Source: Penelope pileata (taxonomy: Eukaryota > Chordata > Aves > Galliformes > Cracidae). From it: a stretch of DNA of 64,000 bases. This document shows, piece by piece, positions 1 to 13,914 of the stretch. Every line of letters starts with the position of its first letter. The stretch's first letter is position 1. The translations under genes and the position numbers were made by a program. The notes beneath the pieces were generated by a model. The model was not told the DNA's origin, made no database searches, and saw only the letters and a program-made list of their open reading frames with translations. The stretch lies in the NCBI GenBank assembly GCA_013396635.1, contig WBMW01005516.1, positions 125,561-189,560 on the forward strand, given 5' to 3'.

Positions 1-171
1 CCTTTCTTTACATGGGGGTTAAACTAACTCTTGAATCAGCTGAAGAAGGCTTTTAAAGGAAATTTCAATGCCACAAGCTTAGACCTACTAGTCCTTAGGC
101 AAACATTGAATTTACTTGTCAGCTATTTGTTCATTGAGGATTTGTTCAGTAATATCTAGCAGGAGACCCAG

Positions 172-236
172 AAGTTGGAGGGTTGGAGCTAGATAATCTT
201 TAAGGTCCCTTCCAACCTAAGCTGTTCTATGATTCT
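172..236 (+). repeat. CR1 LINE 3' tail fragment
   Basis: The stretch reads GGTTGGAGCTAGATAATCTT, then a GGTCCCTTCCAACCTAAG block, and ends in TTCTATGATTCTA. This is the characteristic 3' end of avian CR1 retrotransposons in plus orientation. Only about 65 bp are recognisable, as expected for a severely 5'-truncated copy. The upstream boundary is approximate. No coding part is present. Confidence 0.88.
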
Positions 237-2904
237 AAGTTGATGGAACTTTTTTCTCAGTTTCTCTGATTTTTTTTATTTTTGTTTTTTCACTAATATT
301 GACTCCATTTTTCTTTGGTGACTTTCAATTACGTAGATAGGTGTTGATTTGGAACTGCGCAGGGGTCAGCTCTTAAAAAATTATATTGAAGACAGAGAGG
401 GTCAGACAATCTTTTCATTAAGACTAATTGTTCTAGTCTGTGATAGGATTTGAAGTCACAATATTTGTGCAAGCACTTCCACCCCTCCACCTATCACTCT
501 CCCAGATGTCTGCATAGTTCCAGTTTTGAGGACTGCTTTGACTAAGAGTGCTTTACAAAAGATGATCTCTCACTTGAAGAGTTACAGTAACAGGCTGCTG
601 TCCTGCTTCTAGGAATTTTTTTTTTTTTGCCTTTTTATCCTTCATTTTTCAGCATTCTGTTCCTAGCACACATGAAAAGATAACTTTTGATATATGGAAA
701 AATGATTTATTGTCAGAATCATTATTGCAACGTTAAATACAAAGCAAATCTCATCAACTGGCTGTTCTCTTAAACATGTGGTCTCTGAGTGCTTCAGTGT
801 TCTGTTCAAAACAGAGACTTTATCTTTGTTCACAACATAAAGAAGGCCTCTTTACATTATTAACTTTAACTTGGTGTATTTCTAGCTGCCATGAGTATGT
901 CAGAAATCCAAGATTAAAACATATTTTGCTTGCCAAGACAAGAAATAAGGGAATGGAGAGATATTTTAGAAATTAAGAATATTTGACTTGTTTGAGTTTA
1001 CTACCCAATGTGGTTTTTTGGAAACAACAAATGTTTGAAAATATTTGAAAGAATATACACTAATCTGCTCTCCTACAGCAAAAATGACAGTATTTGCATT
1101 GCTGACAAACTGAGTTTACATTCATTTTATCTAACCTCTGTTTCCTTTCTTGACCTATATCGGAAATTTTCCAGGCTGATGATATCCAAGGGTTCTTGTT
1201 CTCCTGCTATATATCATGAATAGCTTTCAAAGAAACACCTGGAATTGCTAACATTCTGTGGTTACAGAACAAGGGTGTAGGAAAAGAGGAAGAAGTTGTA
1301 TAACCTGACAGTTCTGCAGTCCACCAAGTCTGTTATTTCTGTTCTGTCTTTATAATGGCTATAAAATATGAGCTGGGAGTATGATGTCAATGCATCCACT
1401 TTCAATAATTGATATGATGGATAATCTCAGCCTTCTGACACCTCCTGTATCTCCCCACATCACAGGAAACTTCATTCATCAACTGCATTTGAAATGTTTA
1501 AGTAATCTCAGTGATGTATGGAGCACTGAAACTCCCTTGTTAGAAATCTATGCTACTAACATTCTATCAAATTAAAAAGCCACTGAGCTCTTGTGCATAA
1601 AATTATCATAAATTATCTCTGAAGGTTCATTGCTGTTTAGAATGTTTAATTGCTCACTCAACTGAACTTCAGCAGCTCTGGATTATTAATCAATTTGTCA
1701 GAAGGTTTCTCATAATATTGTCTTTTACACTGCAGTTGTATGCATGGAAAAACTGTGCAAGAGTTTTATGCAGCAAGTCAACAGCAGCCATGCATATTTT
1801 TCACAGCGCTGAAATATTTATATTTAAGAGTATTCTAGTCGCTCACTTCTCAGAAGATTGGGAAATCATAATTAACTTGGACTATTTTATTTGAATGAAG
1901 AAGTAGATTCTCCAAAACAATATTTAGAAGTAAAAACACAGATAAGAATGGGACTTCTGAAGTATTTGATGCTGGTCTAATGTTGATTGTTCTCACTAAT
2001 GTAGAAATTGTTTCTAGTTGTGGTAACAGTAAAAATCTTTTGAAAATTCCATACCTGATGTGTACATTTCTTCAGCCAGTTTTCTTATTGGCAAATACAT
2101 CTTTGCTTTACTTTTTTTCCATGAGGGAATTTGTTTTTTCTTTGACAAAGATTTTTATCTAATTGAAATGTATATTTCAGTATAAATTTTGAAGATGTAT
2201 CTCATTTTAAGCAAAAAAGTTGTATGAATTCATCCTTGTTTCACAGTTGCCTTTCCATTATTTTTCTTAGTGCATGAAATTAGATGCATGTGATAACTTA
2301 TGAGAGGACTGATGGTAACATTTGTATTTCCCTCCACCAAATTTTTTAGGAGTTGTTTGATTCAACACTACAGATATAGAAGATTCTAGCTTCAGATATT
2401 TTGTAGTAATGTATTTCAGGATCCTTGAAGCCACTTTTCTTAAGCTGAAAATCTGCAAAATAGGAGTGGAAACATTCTAGACGTTGACTTTTTCCTACTC
2501 CATGAACAATCATCATATTGTTTCCTACGCACATAGAAAGGTGGAGGATAAGTGCTACCATGTAACTGATAAGCTTCAAATATATATTTGATATTGTATT
2601 TTTCATTATATCACACCATAAGGTATTTCTATCAAAATTTGAAAGTGAACCATAGTATCAGTACTTTTTTGTTGAACTTTGTTCATAGAATTAATATCAG
2701 AATATTATCTTTGAGGATACTTCATTTTTTCTGCACATATTCTCACCATGAGCTTTCAAAACCTTTCTTAGAGCATATTACCTCCATTTGCTCACGATTA
2801 AACAGGAAAGAAAACACCAATTATAAATTCAATATATCTCTATACCTTCCGATATCTGAAGATATCAAAGCACAACACAACAAATGCACAACAGCTCCTC
2901 AGTA
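237..2904. other. AT-rich non-coding stretch
   Basis: I see no gene here. Short open frames exist on both strands (up to 105 codons near 2588-2905 and 86 codons near 2346-2606 on the minus strand). They have AT-driven composition, show no domain or motif I recognise, and overlap one another. A homeodomain-type cluster (GGATTATTAATCAATTTG near 1680) is the only motif-like feature noticed. The sequence is compatible with intergenic or intronic DNA. Confidence 0.6.
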
Positions 2905-3290
2905 AAATCTCATCACTATAATGGAAAAAGTCCCAAAACTCTTACAACTACACCTTCTGTTTCATACAGAGCTGGGGTCTCTACTGCATACTAACCTCTG
3001 CTCTCTCAACTCCTTCCCTATGCCACTGCTTCTCCAGCTGCTTTCCAATCTTCTCTCACCCAGGCTACTTCCTGCTCTGCCTGGCTGGCCCTTATCTAAG
3101 CCTGGGGCAACCCCGCCCCAGGTCCACCCCTTCTGGTCACAGGTGTAAGGGATCTACCAGTACTCCTCGGGTCAGCCACACCCCTCTGCCATGTGCTCAA
3201 TCATCAGTTTGTGCTGCGATCAACTGTTTCCCTACAATCACTATTACTCATCTCTGCTACACACCACTTCTAGCACCAAGAAATATAGAT
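2905..3290 (-). repeat. GC-rich block, possible solo LTR or other unclassified repeat
   Basis: A sharp rise in GC content interrupts AT-rich DNA. Read on the minus strand, it holds a GC-box core (GGGGCGGGG near 3108-3116). It then has a weak TATA-like TTAGATAAGG, followed by a purine-rich AGCAGG/GGAAG stretch and CAGCTGGAGAAGCAG. That order resembles an avian endogenous retrovirus LTR promoter. A TGTGTAGC start is possible near 3266. I could not define a closing CA end, a polyadenylation site or a target-site duplication, so the LTR reading is inference. It could equally be an old CpG-poor regulatory island. Confidence 0.3.
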
Positions 3291-6200
3291 TGTCATTATC
3301 TTCGGTGTTGAATCAAACCCAAAGTGATGTGCTGAAGATCATGCATAAAATCTGTTGAAGAAATAGAAAAAGAAGCCAGATCTTCAGATTCCCAATGACA
3401 TTTTAACACATTAATCCTTCCTTCATCACCCTTCTCAACAGTGATGCCTTACAGACTTACTAAACTGTGATTATGTTACAGGCTCTTCAGTATTTTAGTC
3501 TTTTTGTTCTTTTTGCCATACAAATCTGCCATATTAGCAGCAAGAAAATACAGCACTGAGAAATGTGGATATGAAAATATTTAAAGTGCACTACATATGT
3601 GACAAATCACAGCAATGCCTATTCAGTTCTGTAAAATAAGAATGTATATACTCTTTATATATGTTCTTCCTTTCATCTATTGATCCATTCATTGATTATT
3701 TCATATCAGATTGTATGTGAAGATGCTATTATGTATGGTCCCAAACCTGCAAATGCTTGGCTCTAGTTACCTCATGGCCTCAGTGAAAATAAACTCATTT
3801 GTAAGAATCAAGACTGTTGTCACTGTTTTAATAAATGCATTTGATCATCAGACACCAGGTCTGTTTATTACAAGGAAGATTATGCATCTCTGGTAGTATG
3901 CAGAGGAAAAGAAAGTGGTGCTGTAATTACCTTTTCAATAAATCGATGGAAGTGATGAGTAAGTAATGATGTTTGGATGTCATGAAGTCAGAAGGATGTG
4001 TGTGTGGTAAAATAAAGAGTCAGAAGACAAATATGAAATCAGAGTCCTCAGCTTTACTTATTTTTATAGTTTCCCTGTTAGTTTCTTCTCCTTTCATAGC
4101 TCTGTCTCTCTTCTCATTTAAGCGTGAAAGCTAGAATAACTTCTATCACCATTCAGCCATTTAGACTGACTCCCTGGTTGTTAAGTTTCTTCATCACTTA
4201 TATCAACTTTGAGCCTGAAGCAGAAATTCTAGTGATGTAGGTGTCAGTCTTTCCATGCCCAAAGATTGGTATGTTACAAGTAAAGATTGTTGGTGCAGAT
4301 TATGCCTTTCCGTATGTCAGAGCATCTAAAGTCATGTAGTGATGCATGCTTACATACCAGAAAGTGTGTTACTCTTTGATGTACATCCTCTTCAGTACAT
4401 GACTCATGAATTTAATAGCTCATAACACCCCCATTATGTTAGTCCAGCTATGACATGTAGATTAGTTTGCATGAAAGGATCTTATGAAATGTTTACTTGA
4501 AAAAAACCTTGTATTTCAACATAAAATTAATTTTAAATAGTATTGTGATAATCCTACATATTAAAATTGTTAATTGTCATAACATTGTACATATTTTATA
4601 TATAAATAATGTATTTAGTCTGTAAATTGAAATGCTGAATATCACGTTTTAACTAAAGATAGTAATTTATTTGAATCAATCGCTAGTATTATAGACTTGT
4701 GCTATGAATAAAAAAGATTCTTACTGAGAATAGAACTGGGTGATAGAATTGTACCATTACTAGTACTCTATAAGTGAAATTTCAACTGTTTGAATGTCAT
4801 AATTATTCATTAACTGTTACAGAATTGTAAAAGTGTGAAAGAAATATCATATATTTATATATTTTTTACAGAATGTCTTTTTTTTGCGAGAGAGAGAGAT
4901 GTTAATCAACTATATTTGTCTTCAGGATGGAGTCATTGTAACAATAAAACAGTAGAGATAAGGTTTAACTCATGGTGTTGCCTTGCAAACAACAGATTAT
5001 CTACTTCTAGCTGATCTCACTGATTTTCTCATCTTTTAATATTTCAGGCAAGTAACACACAGACTTGAATGTCTTTTGTCTAATTGCATCTCTTCTATTA
5101 TTTGTTGATATTGACAAAAACTAAGTAAGTATGTCTTCAATGTAAACCAATAGTAATTCATTACTATTTCAAAAATTACTTGAGATAGTCTTGATGTGCA
5201 TTGTAAGTGAAATACATCAAGGCGAGAAGCAAGTTTAAAAATAAGTATCTAGACATTGAAAGAGAAACTTGTGAAATTTGATTGTTTTTGTTTCAGTGGT
5301 TATAACACATAATGAATAATTTAAGTTGAATAGCTTTTATATCCTACTTTGTGAGATTTTGAAAAAATTCTCTTTTTTTTATGATTGTTTGCTGAGTGGG
5401 ATTTTGGAGGAAACATGGTTGCCTTTTAACCGTCTTATGAGCATTATTTCTGCAAAATCAATTAAAATTATTTCTTGCAAATAAAAATAATGAGAATTAT
5501 TTAAAAGTCTGAAGAAATGCAACAATGACCATTCAACATTCACCCTGCCTTGTGGTAGTTTTATTTGCACTAATAATTTTAGTGTTACAAGACTATCTGT
5601 GATGTCATCTTCATGCACATTGAATATATGATGAAGGTGTCTATCATAATAGATCCTATCCACAGTATAAAGGAGACTTTTTGGAACACATATATGCTGC
5701 CTTTGAGGTCAGTCATTACTAGCGAGACAGTATACCTTGACTCATTCTAACATTATGAGTGTTTTAACCTACAGGTATCAGCCAATAAAAGATGTTGCTT
5801 GTTTGCCTTATCTCAATAAGCTTTAATAATCAGGTATCATAAATGTTTCATCAATAGATAAGAAACGATTTGACAGTATCTGACTGATCGAAGCAATCTG
5901 AACAAAACAGATGATTGGAAATATAGTTTCTGTCCATGTGTACCAATAATAGTGACTTAAAACGAGAAAGAATAAATTGTGTTCACACAAAAATTAGTTC
6001 TGAAGAATTCAATTCTCATCTTACTTCCTGTGTTTTGAAATATTTTGCATCTTTGCACTCTCAGAAGTCTCAGAAATAGTCTCTGCAATTAAGAAGCTTG
6101 AATGACGTGTTCCCAATGATTATTCCAGGCAGTCGTGGAAACTCTTACACTTGCTTTACATTGATACTGCACTATGGTTGCGAGGGCAGCAGCTTCCTCA

Positions 6201-8923
6201 CTGACAACTAAAAAAGAGCTAGTACTGTAGTTCAGTTTCCAGCATTAGTCATTTTAGATTCATAGGTTTAATGAAGTTAGTGAAAATAAGCTGTGTCTCC
6301 TATCAGACTGAACTATGAGTATATTTGATAATACTTGATGTATTATAAAGGAATTGTTTATTGTGTGCATAGGACTCTCAAAAGAATGTATCATACTGAT
6401 CTTTTTTCCTATTAAGAGCCACGGAAGAAGTAAAGTTTCTAAAGCAAACTTCTAGCACTTTTACATTATTTATTTTTCCATTTTTTTTTCCAAAAAATCT
6501 GACATATTAAGCTAAATATTCTTTTTTTTTTTTTTAAATTCTATTTTGTAATGCATTAAAGGTAGTGGCAAAGAAGCAAACTATAGATGTTGCTTAAACA
6601 CTGCATTATAAGCAACATGAATAAATTAATGTGAATTGAATACAAGGGACCAGATTCATTCAGATAGATCTCTTTAGATAATGCAAATCATCTAGAAAAG
6701 GACACAAATTGAACATTATTTATCTTAGTGGGACACCTACCTGAGAAACATTACTTGACTGAAATCTGTAGAGACATTACTTTAGCCATTTACCACTTTA
6801 CCATCCTTTCTTTTTGATTCCTATGTTATATATAGCAGATTAAAATGGTCATTCCTTCACCAGATGCCCTTGGGAAGGAATGCAGGTGAAAGAAATCTTT
6901 GCATATAGAAAACTCCTAGTATGTAATAAATCTCATGCCTGAAAGTATGGTTCTTCTGAAGAATTCTAGTGATTCAAAAACTCCTTTCAGAAAGATACTG
7001 ATGTGAAAGGAGAGCAGATATAGGTAGTTTCATTTCTGATTTCATTCTATGCCTAAAAACACTTCATCCATCCATTTTTGAACACAGGCTTTATCTTTGC
7101 AGGTTTCTGTAATGACACTGCAGGCTTCTCCTGCTTGTCTTGACAGCTAGAATAGTGCTCAGTCTTTGTGGGGTAGAATCAGGCTGTTTAGGCCGTTGGA
7201 GACATTTGCATAAAAAATTAAAGCAGATATATGTAGTGGATAAGAATCCTTCCAGAGCTTGTGCTTCCTGTGAATAAGATGCCCTAATAGCCAGGAGTGA
7301 CTTGACGGATATAAACATGGATCTTCTCACAGCAGTTGGGTTCCATTGCATTCCATAGTATTATCAAATAGCAGGAATAGAACAGGTTGATGATTGATTG
7401 TAGTACCTGAATACAGTGTTTCCCAGCTTCTGCCACTTCTTTTCTGCTTATCTGATAATAGCTCGTACAAAGGTGGTCCATACAAGCAAAAGTGAACTTT
7501 ATAATCATCTTCTTTGCAATACCAAACAATCTCTTCCCACTCCCACAAAGAACAAGTAAACAACAAGTGGTCTTTGTGAAAATCTGATGAGATCAAGCAT
7601 CTGAAAGTCATGCCTGAAAGCTGATAGCTGTTGAGGAGATGCAGTTAATATGCTGGTTTAACAGGTAGGCTGTAAGTATCTTTGATTCCAACTTCCACAG
7701 CTGTAAAGAAAAATATGGTGGCAGTACTATTGTCTGGCCAGCTACTAGCCATAGTCCTTCAGCCTTGTAGCATTCTTCATGAACCCTGTAGGTCTGCTGT
7801 TCTGGCAGTTCAGTACATTGTATTACAGTCTACTAATAATGACTGTATGGAATTTCCTGTCATATCTGAAAGTCTCTAGAAGCTATCAAAACTCTACAAT
7901 GAATAAAGGACTTGATCCTATAAAATGCTGACTTTTCTGAAATCTTAACTGCTCCAGTTACTCTCAAATATTTTTGAGAAAAGAAGATTGGCCAGATGCA
8001 CTAGTTAGACGACTACTCTATTGAGTTCTTGACATTGTTCCACATTATCAGACATTAGCATGGAAAGAATCCAATCTTTCTTCTGCTGCTTATGTTACTT
8101 CAGTGGTACTTCCTTTGATTTACCCAAGGAATGTTTTGTTCCAGTTAATGTTTATGATTGACTCCATGACCTAAGCAGTACAGAGAATGTATTGAAATGT
8201 ATTCTCATTGTTTGTGGATGTTATATCTAATTATGTCATCCATAAAAATAAACAATTTTGCATGTTTGCCAGAAATCAATTTTTTATCACTGCATTTCAG
8301 AACTTTATTTTCTTTCAGTTCAAGAGGAATAAAAATTGCTAACTGATCGTTATAATACAGAAATACATTTATCAATTTTCAGTAAGCTGAGTTAAAAATT
8401 CTTATCCTTATCATTGAAATGAATCTGTTTGCCATTAGCACTTTTTTAGAATATTCTTTATTACTGTTTTTAGAGACACCTCCAAAATTCTGCTGTATGA
8501 AGCATGCTGTGGCCCTGCTTCACAGACGCAATATGCGCTACACTTTTAGGAAAAATTTACAAATAGTTATTTTTTCACAAACACTGTACACAATTACTTC
8601 GGTCAGTTTTATATATCTGCATACAGTGTACATATTATAATATTACAAAAAAAAAGTTATAGACAATTTTTCTCCTACTCCCAGTTTCTCTGAAAAAGCA
8701 GATTATCACTTGAAATAGATTAATATCCTTCTTGTATGAACTGGATCCTTTAGTTATGCACAGGGTAGAAACTAATATGCTTCTCTTACTCATGAATGCT
8801 CATCCTTTATATCTCAGTCAGTTTGGGAGAAACTTCTTTTTGGGCTGATACATATAGACCTGTCTGTCTTGATGGTCTCACTATGAATAAAAACTACAGA
8901 ATTAAAACTATTTAACAGCCTGG
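3291..8923. other. AT-rich non-coding stretch
   Basis: No supportable gene, RNA or mobile element was recognised in these 5.6 kb. Simple sequence is limited to short runs such as GAGAGAGAGAGA near 4888-4900 and T-runs near 6483 and 6522-6534. Open frames on the minus strand at 5379-5663 and 7091-7611 are under 100 codons and match nothing I know. The three overlapping frames at 7091-7611 lie in two different phases and break at stops. Confidence 0.6.
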
Positions 8924-8954
8924 ATTTGTTTGTTTGTTTATTTATTTATTTATT
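8924..8954. repeat. (TTTG)n/(TTTA)n compound microsatellite
   Basis: Three to four TTTG units pass directly into about five TTTA units. This is a simple tetranucleotide repeat whose unit changes part-way by a G/A substitution. Confidence 0.9.
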
Positions 8955-11900
8955 GTTACAAGAAAATAGGAGAGTAATGGGAAGTCCCACCAATAACGTT
9001 TGATCACTGACACACTTGAATAATATGGAGAAAAGTTCTAGAATACCAAAGCTATCTTCAGAACTAAACAAACAATATTTTGCTAAGAGATGTGAGTTTC
9101 TTTCCACATTTATAAACCCTAACTTTTCTCATAGCTGGTTTGTTGTGTTTACACTCAAATGAAGATGACTGTCAAACAAGAATAAAGAAAAGTTTGAGTT
9201 ATTTTGTTTAAGATTCCTTTGCTATTAACTAAGGAAATAATTACTTTTGTGATTTATTTCCATCTGTTTCTCAACCTGGCTATATCATATAGAAAATTTT
9301 TAAAAAGTGTATTTAGGAAAACTTAAATTCATAGGAAGACACTGCATAAGTTCATTAACAGTCTTGGGGATTTGCGGTGAGAAATATTGGAGCCTGAAAG
9401 TCTTAGAAAACAAGAAAACTTTTAGCCTAATGCAATACAATGTGACTGCCAGCAGATATATTAAAATTGGTGAGGTAGTTAAAGTAATGGAAATATTTAA
9501 CATCAATATTCTCTATCGATATGAGATAAGTATGGATGTGAAGGCCAGGAAAAAAAAATTATTAAGATGAAATAGACTCTGAATTAAAGATTACATTTGT
9601 GATAAAAAAATTACATTTGCAAAATATATAGTCAACATATACGGATAAGGCAGAATTATGAGACAACTATGGCTTTACCAAATAGAAAGATAGCAAAGTT
9701 CTATGAAGCACTGTTCTAACTTGGGGTATATGCCAGTGGGAAATATATTAAAACCAATGACAATAGACAAATTGGAATTGTGACTTGTCAATCTTCAGTT
9801 CTAGGAAAAACTTGAAACACAAAATTGCAAACGGAATTTAACTTTGTTTTATTCCTAAGCAGCTATTTGTTTTAGCAATATTTTCACTTATAAATGTATT
9901 CATCTCTGTATAAGACTTAATGATTTACAATTTTGTTTTCAAAGCTCATTATAACATCTAGAATTACAATATAAAATAGACTACAGGAAAGAATTCTTCT
10001 GTCATTTATCTTCTTCCATTAAAATATAGCCATGTAACATCAATATGTAGCGATGTTATAGATGCAGTTTTTTGTCTAAATTGTCTAAACCGGGGCTTAT
10101 TCCTTGATTTTATTTTTTCCTTGAGCACAAATGAAACCTGCTGCAAACAATCTCAGGTTTTCTCCTGAGCAACACTAAATCCCAAAGTATGTTGCCTTTT
10201 GACAATTGTGAGCATACTCTGAAACTTGACAGAAGAGATAATTGCATCTCTGTTCTATGCACTGTAGTGCTTCACTTTATAAATAGCAAAATACATGTTA
10301 ATTCTGTTCTTTTACTGCCACAAAGTGCATCGAGGTATCATGAAAACAACAGATTTCTGAATGTTGAGTTGCACTTCGTTTGAGTAACAGCTATGTATTT
10401 ACTATCTATATTATTTTACTGTTGCCATCATCTGACTGATTCCTCTAGGCACAACCCCAACATAAATATTAACTGTTATTGCTGTACGTAAGTGATAAAG
10501 TGATAGCAATGAGCGGTAATAGAAGTATATACACATTGCATTCTACTTGGAAGTCTCCAGAGTTTTATACTGAAAGGCAACCACCCTCTATGGTGAAAGT
10601 CAACAGCTGTTTAAATGCATAAACAATTTAGACAGGAATTTAAGATTATTATATGTAACTGAAAGAATAGGTGGCCAGTCAATTCTTATGTTCTGCAAAA
10701 ACATACTAAGTTTTATTGCCATTATGCCTTTCTCTTTGTAGACATAAAGGGAAAAATGCCCTTGGCAATAATTAACTATCTTCATATAATTTGGATCCAC
10801 AGACAGAACAGTATTTTAAAATAGCTATCTCTCTGTTCATAAATTACACTTTGTATAGAGTCTCACAATATATATATTTTTTAATTCATTACTTAATTTG
10901 ACTTTTATACATATTCTCTTAAGAAGGTGATTTTTTGTTTGTTGCTGTTACTTTTTGGAAAAAAAAAAACCTTCCAGAAATCTCAATTTTGTGTCTTACA
11001 CAAGCAAAAGAAAAATAGGAGGCTTTTTATTTAGATATAAGTGCAAAAGTAGTAGTATTTTTACATTCCTTTTTAACAAAAATTAATCTTTATAATTTTA
11101 ATCCCAACAGGTCCGATCATGCTCAGTGTTTTGGCAGTGGTATAAAGTTACCAGCATCATCAGAAGCCATCCCATCTTTTAGAACACTAAAAGCAGTGTC
11201 AGAACATAGAAAATGCATGTAAAAAAAAAAGTGTTCTTAAATAATGTAGGAGCAATGTTGCTTTTTGGAGCCTATTTTCAATCATTTCAAAGGGTCATTT
11301 TGCAGGACAAGTGAATGAGTTAAAAGTGTTGATTAGCTTTTAAGTCAGACTCCACAGTCGTGGGTTTTTTTTAATGGATTTTAAAGAAAGCAGCAAAAAT
11401 GCTTATATTTTGATGAGATTCATGTAAGCAGTAATGCATGAAGAACTTTAGAGAAATCATCATCCTAATGATGAAAATTTTCCGCTGGGTTCAAGAGGGT
11501 CAATATTTCATCTGCAGTACTTGCAATATCGTAATTAGCAGATCATCTCTCTGTGGTGCCTGAGTAGATGTGCCCTTAGTCTGTTTGTCAGCCATAATTC
11601 TGTCTAGTCCATTACTTGGAATGATATAGCAACATGAAAACTTGTGAGTTACTTGGAGCACATGGGAAGAACTGTTACATATCCTCTGTGTGGTCAGTAT
11701 AGCTTGCACACTTGAATTGATCTCAGCCTACTAAAGAAAATGATATTGATACTCGGTGCATATTCTGAAATTCTTTGTAGATATATAAGCATGTTTGAAA
11801 TACGGACTTAACACTTCAGAAACAGTTTATTTTGGTTCTTATTTTAGAGCTTCCAAACTCCAGAGTGGCTTTTTTGCTTACAGGATATCAGGGTTTGATG

Positions 11901-12468
11901 ACAGGCCTCTATCCTGTATCAGAATCTAACATGAGCTTTTCCAAGCAACTTCTACTTCCTCCTTCCGCTTCTAGAGAAGGAAAATGAGGGCAAACAGATT
12001 TATTTTATGCTCAGGAAAATTTGAATCTGGAAAGCAGCTCCAACCAAAATTTAATGTGCAAGCTCTAAGGTTCAAATGAGTCTACCTCTAATTATTAGTA
12101 TTGCTTTACCTGCAATACTAGTGTAGGTGAAGTACAATGTGATGTCATAGCTGTTGCACTAAGGAACACAAGTTAACCTAATGTAAGGTTAGTGCTGTAA
12201 CCTGTGAGGTTATTTCAAATTGTTCAGCCTTAAGTGAAAAAGCAATTTGCCTTCATTATATTCCTGTTAGAAGGGCATATACTGAAATACAGTGGATATA
12301 GTAATTGTTAAAACAGCACAGACTTGGAGCTTGTTCAGTCCAGGAAGCAATTTTCAGTGTTTTATCTTACCTATGGAAGAAGAAAAGCTTTATACAGTGG
12401 AAGCATTTAAGATCTCTTACAGAAGCTCTGTTAAACCCTGTTAAAACCTTAATAATTGCATTTAACGC
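8955..12468. other. AT-rich non-coding stretch
   Basis: Nothing recognisable was found. Short open frames (maximum 87 codons at 9307-9570) look random. A-runs occur near 10961-10970 and 11221-11230. Confidence 0.6.
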
Positions 12469-12509
12469 TGTTTTTTCTTTCTTCTTCTTCTTCTTTTTTT
12501 TTTTTTTTT
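12469..12509. repeat. T-rich simple repeat with (TTC)n and poly-T
   Basis: A TTTCTTTCTTCTTCTTC run leads into about 17 consecutive T. It is simple sequence with no sign of the 3' end of a retrotransposon beside it. It creates the phenylalanine or lysine runs seen in spurious open frames on both strands. Confidence 0.9.
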
Positions 12510-12718
12510 GAGAATAGTAACTGTAGAGCCATATATTCTTATTGTTCATACAAATGTCCTCTCCTTTTTTAATCTGTTTCTCCTGGTTGTGATTTCCACA
12601 GCCTAGCTGTAAAGATGTACATGAAAAGTACTGTCTTTCAATTTGGTTGTGCACTGCTGAATAGTCTCATTCATTAAATTACATTGCTTTTTCTATCTCT
12701 GTCTCCATTCATATTCAG

Positions 12719-13020
12719 ATTGATTGCCAGGAAGCAGTAAGGGACATGGAGTTGGGAGCCAAAGGTGAACATCTAGTGGCCGTGTCCTCGCGCATTAGTC
12801 AGAATCAGGGTTGGTAACAGGAAATTATGGCAGGAGCAGAAGGTGAGACAGGGTGCTGCAGGGATCTGTGGAGCCCATTCAGGAGGGAGGATGCTGACAG
12901 GGCTGAGGAGTATAGCGCCAGGGGCAGGTGCAGAGGCCAGAGATGCAGGAGGCTCCTGCCTGGGAAAGTCATGGGGGACAGGCTCAGACAAAGGTTTGGT
13001 GGTGCACCCATTCTGTTTTA
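12719..13020 (+). other. GC-richer block with an exon-like start
   Basis: The block stands out from its AT-rich flanks. Its first 46 bases (12719-12764) are bounded by a good acceptor-like pyrimidine tract ending in ATTCAG and by AAAG followed by GTGAAC, a plausible donor. Only one of the three plus frames is open across it; it would encode 15 residues beginning IDCQEAVRD. The following 250 bases are CAGG/GGAG-rich, with overlapping short open frames on both strands. I recognise no protein, and the GC-rich remainder could be an old repeat. A real exon is possible but unproven. Confidence 0.25.
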
Positions 13021-13845
13021 AAGAACCACATAAAAGTCAGGCAGTGTAACGGACAGTGAAACATTCAAATATCTGCGACACTGGAAAAAAACCTAGCTTT
13101 TATGTTTCACTGACACACAGCCCATCTGATCTTTGGTATAAATATGTAGAAACTGGAGCTTCAATTCTTCAGCTGAAGCATTGAATTGTCATGTAACTTT
13201 ACTATTAAATGTTTCTGAGTATGAAAGTATAAGCAATTAATCCTTACTCTGGGTAACTCCAGTATGCAAAATTACTCAACTATTTCACTTTTGTAATTTC
13301 TGAGACTGATGAGAATTTGTAATAATCATTGATGCAAACAGTTAAAGTATAATACTTTTGCAATTTCATTTTAATACCAATTGGTAATCTTGTTGATGGC
13401 TGATTTATGCATTTCAGTATTTTCTGTAATTTTTATCTAAGTTCGTAATTCAATACCAAGTTCAAATTCAAATCAATTCAATTTAGGAGTAAGGTCTCCT
13501 AAATTTAGATTAATATATAGGAGACATTTACAGCGAGTACAAGCAGAATATGCTTATACAAGGTTGCTGCTATACTTTAAAATGGATTGCATACTTAATA
13601 TTAAAATTCCATTTGTAAATATTTATAGAAGAGGAAATATGATTAATCTAAATGATGATCAATAATGATTGTAAATACTTGTAAAATCCAACTAGTAAAT
13701 AAAACATCTACCAACAACTATTTATCATCACATAAAATATATTTATTGATATTATTTTAATCATTTATGTTGTGTACCATTCATTTGCAATATAGTAATG
13801 ACAATTTTTGATATTTATGAATGGTCTTTAATTTTGAATATGACA
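13021..13845. other. AT-rich non-coding stretch
   Basis: Nothing recognisable. The sequence is strongly AT-rich from about 13560 to 13800. Confidence 0.6.
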
Positions 13846-13914
13846 TCTCTCTCTCTCTCTCTTTCACTTGTTTTCTCTTTTGCTCATTCTCTCTCCCCTC
13901 TCTTCTCCACAATG
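13846..13914. repeat. (TC)n microsatellite and pyrimidine-rich tract
   Basis: About eight TC units (13846-13862) are followed by interrupted CT-rich sequence to about 13912. The tract accounts for the low-complexity end of the longest minus-strand open frame nearby (13864-14355), which I do not regard as a gene. Confidence 0.85.

Noticed and set aside
7091..7611. Three overlapping minus-strand open frames as a possible decayed gene
   Set aside because: The frames are short, lie in two phases, contain no recognisable motif and have no flanking repeat or splice structure.
12766..12782. Second CTCF-like core (GGCCACTAGATG on the minus strand)
   Set aside because: It mismatches the invariant GGC part of the motif, and there is no independent support.
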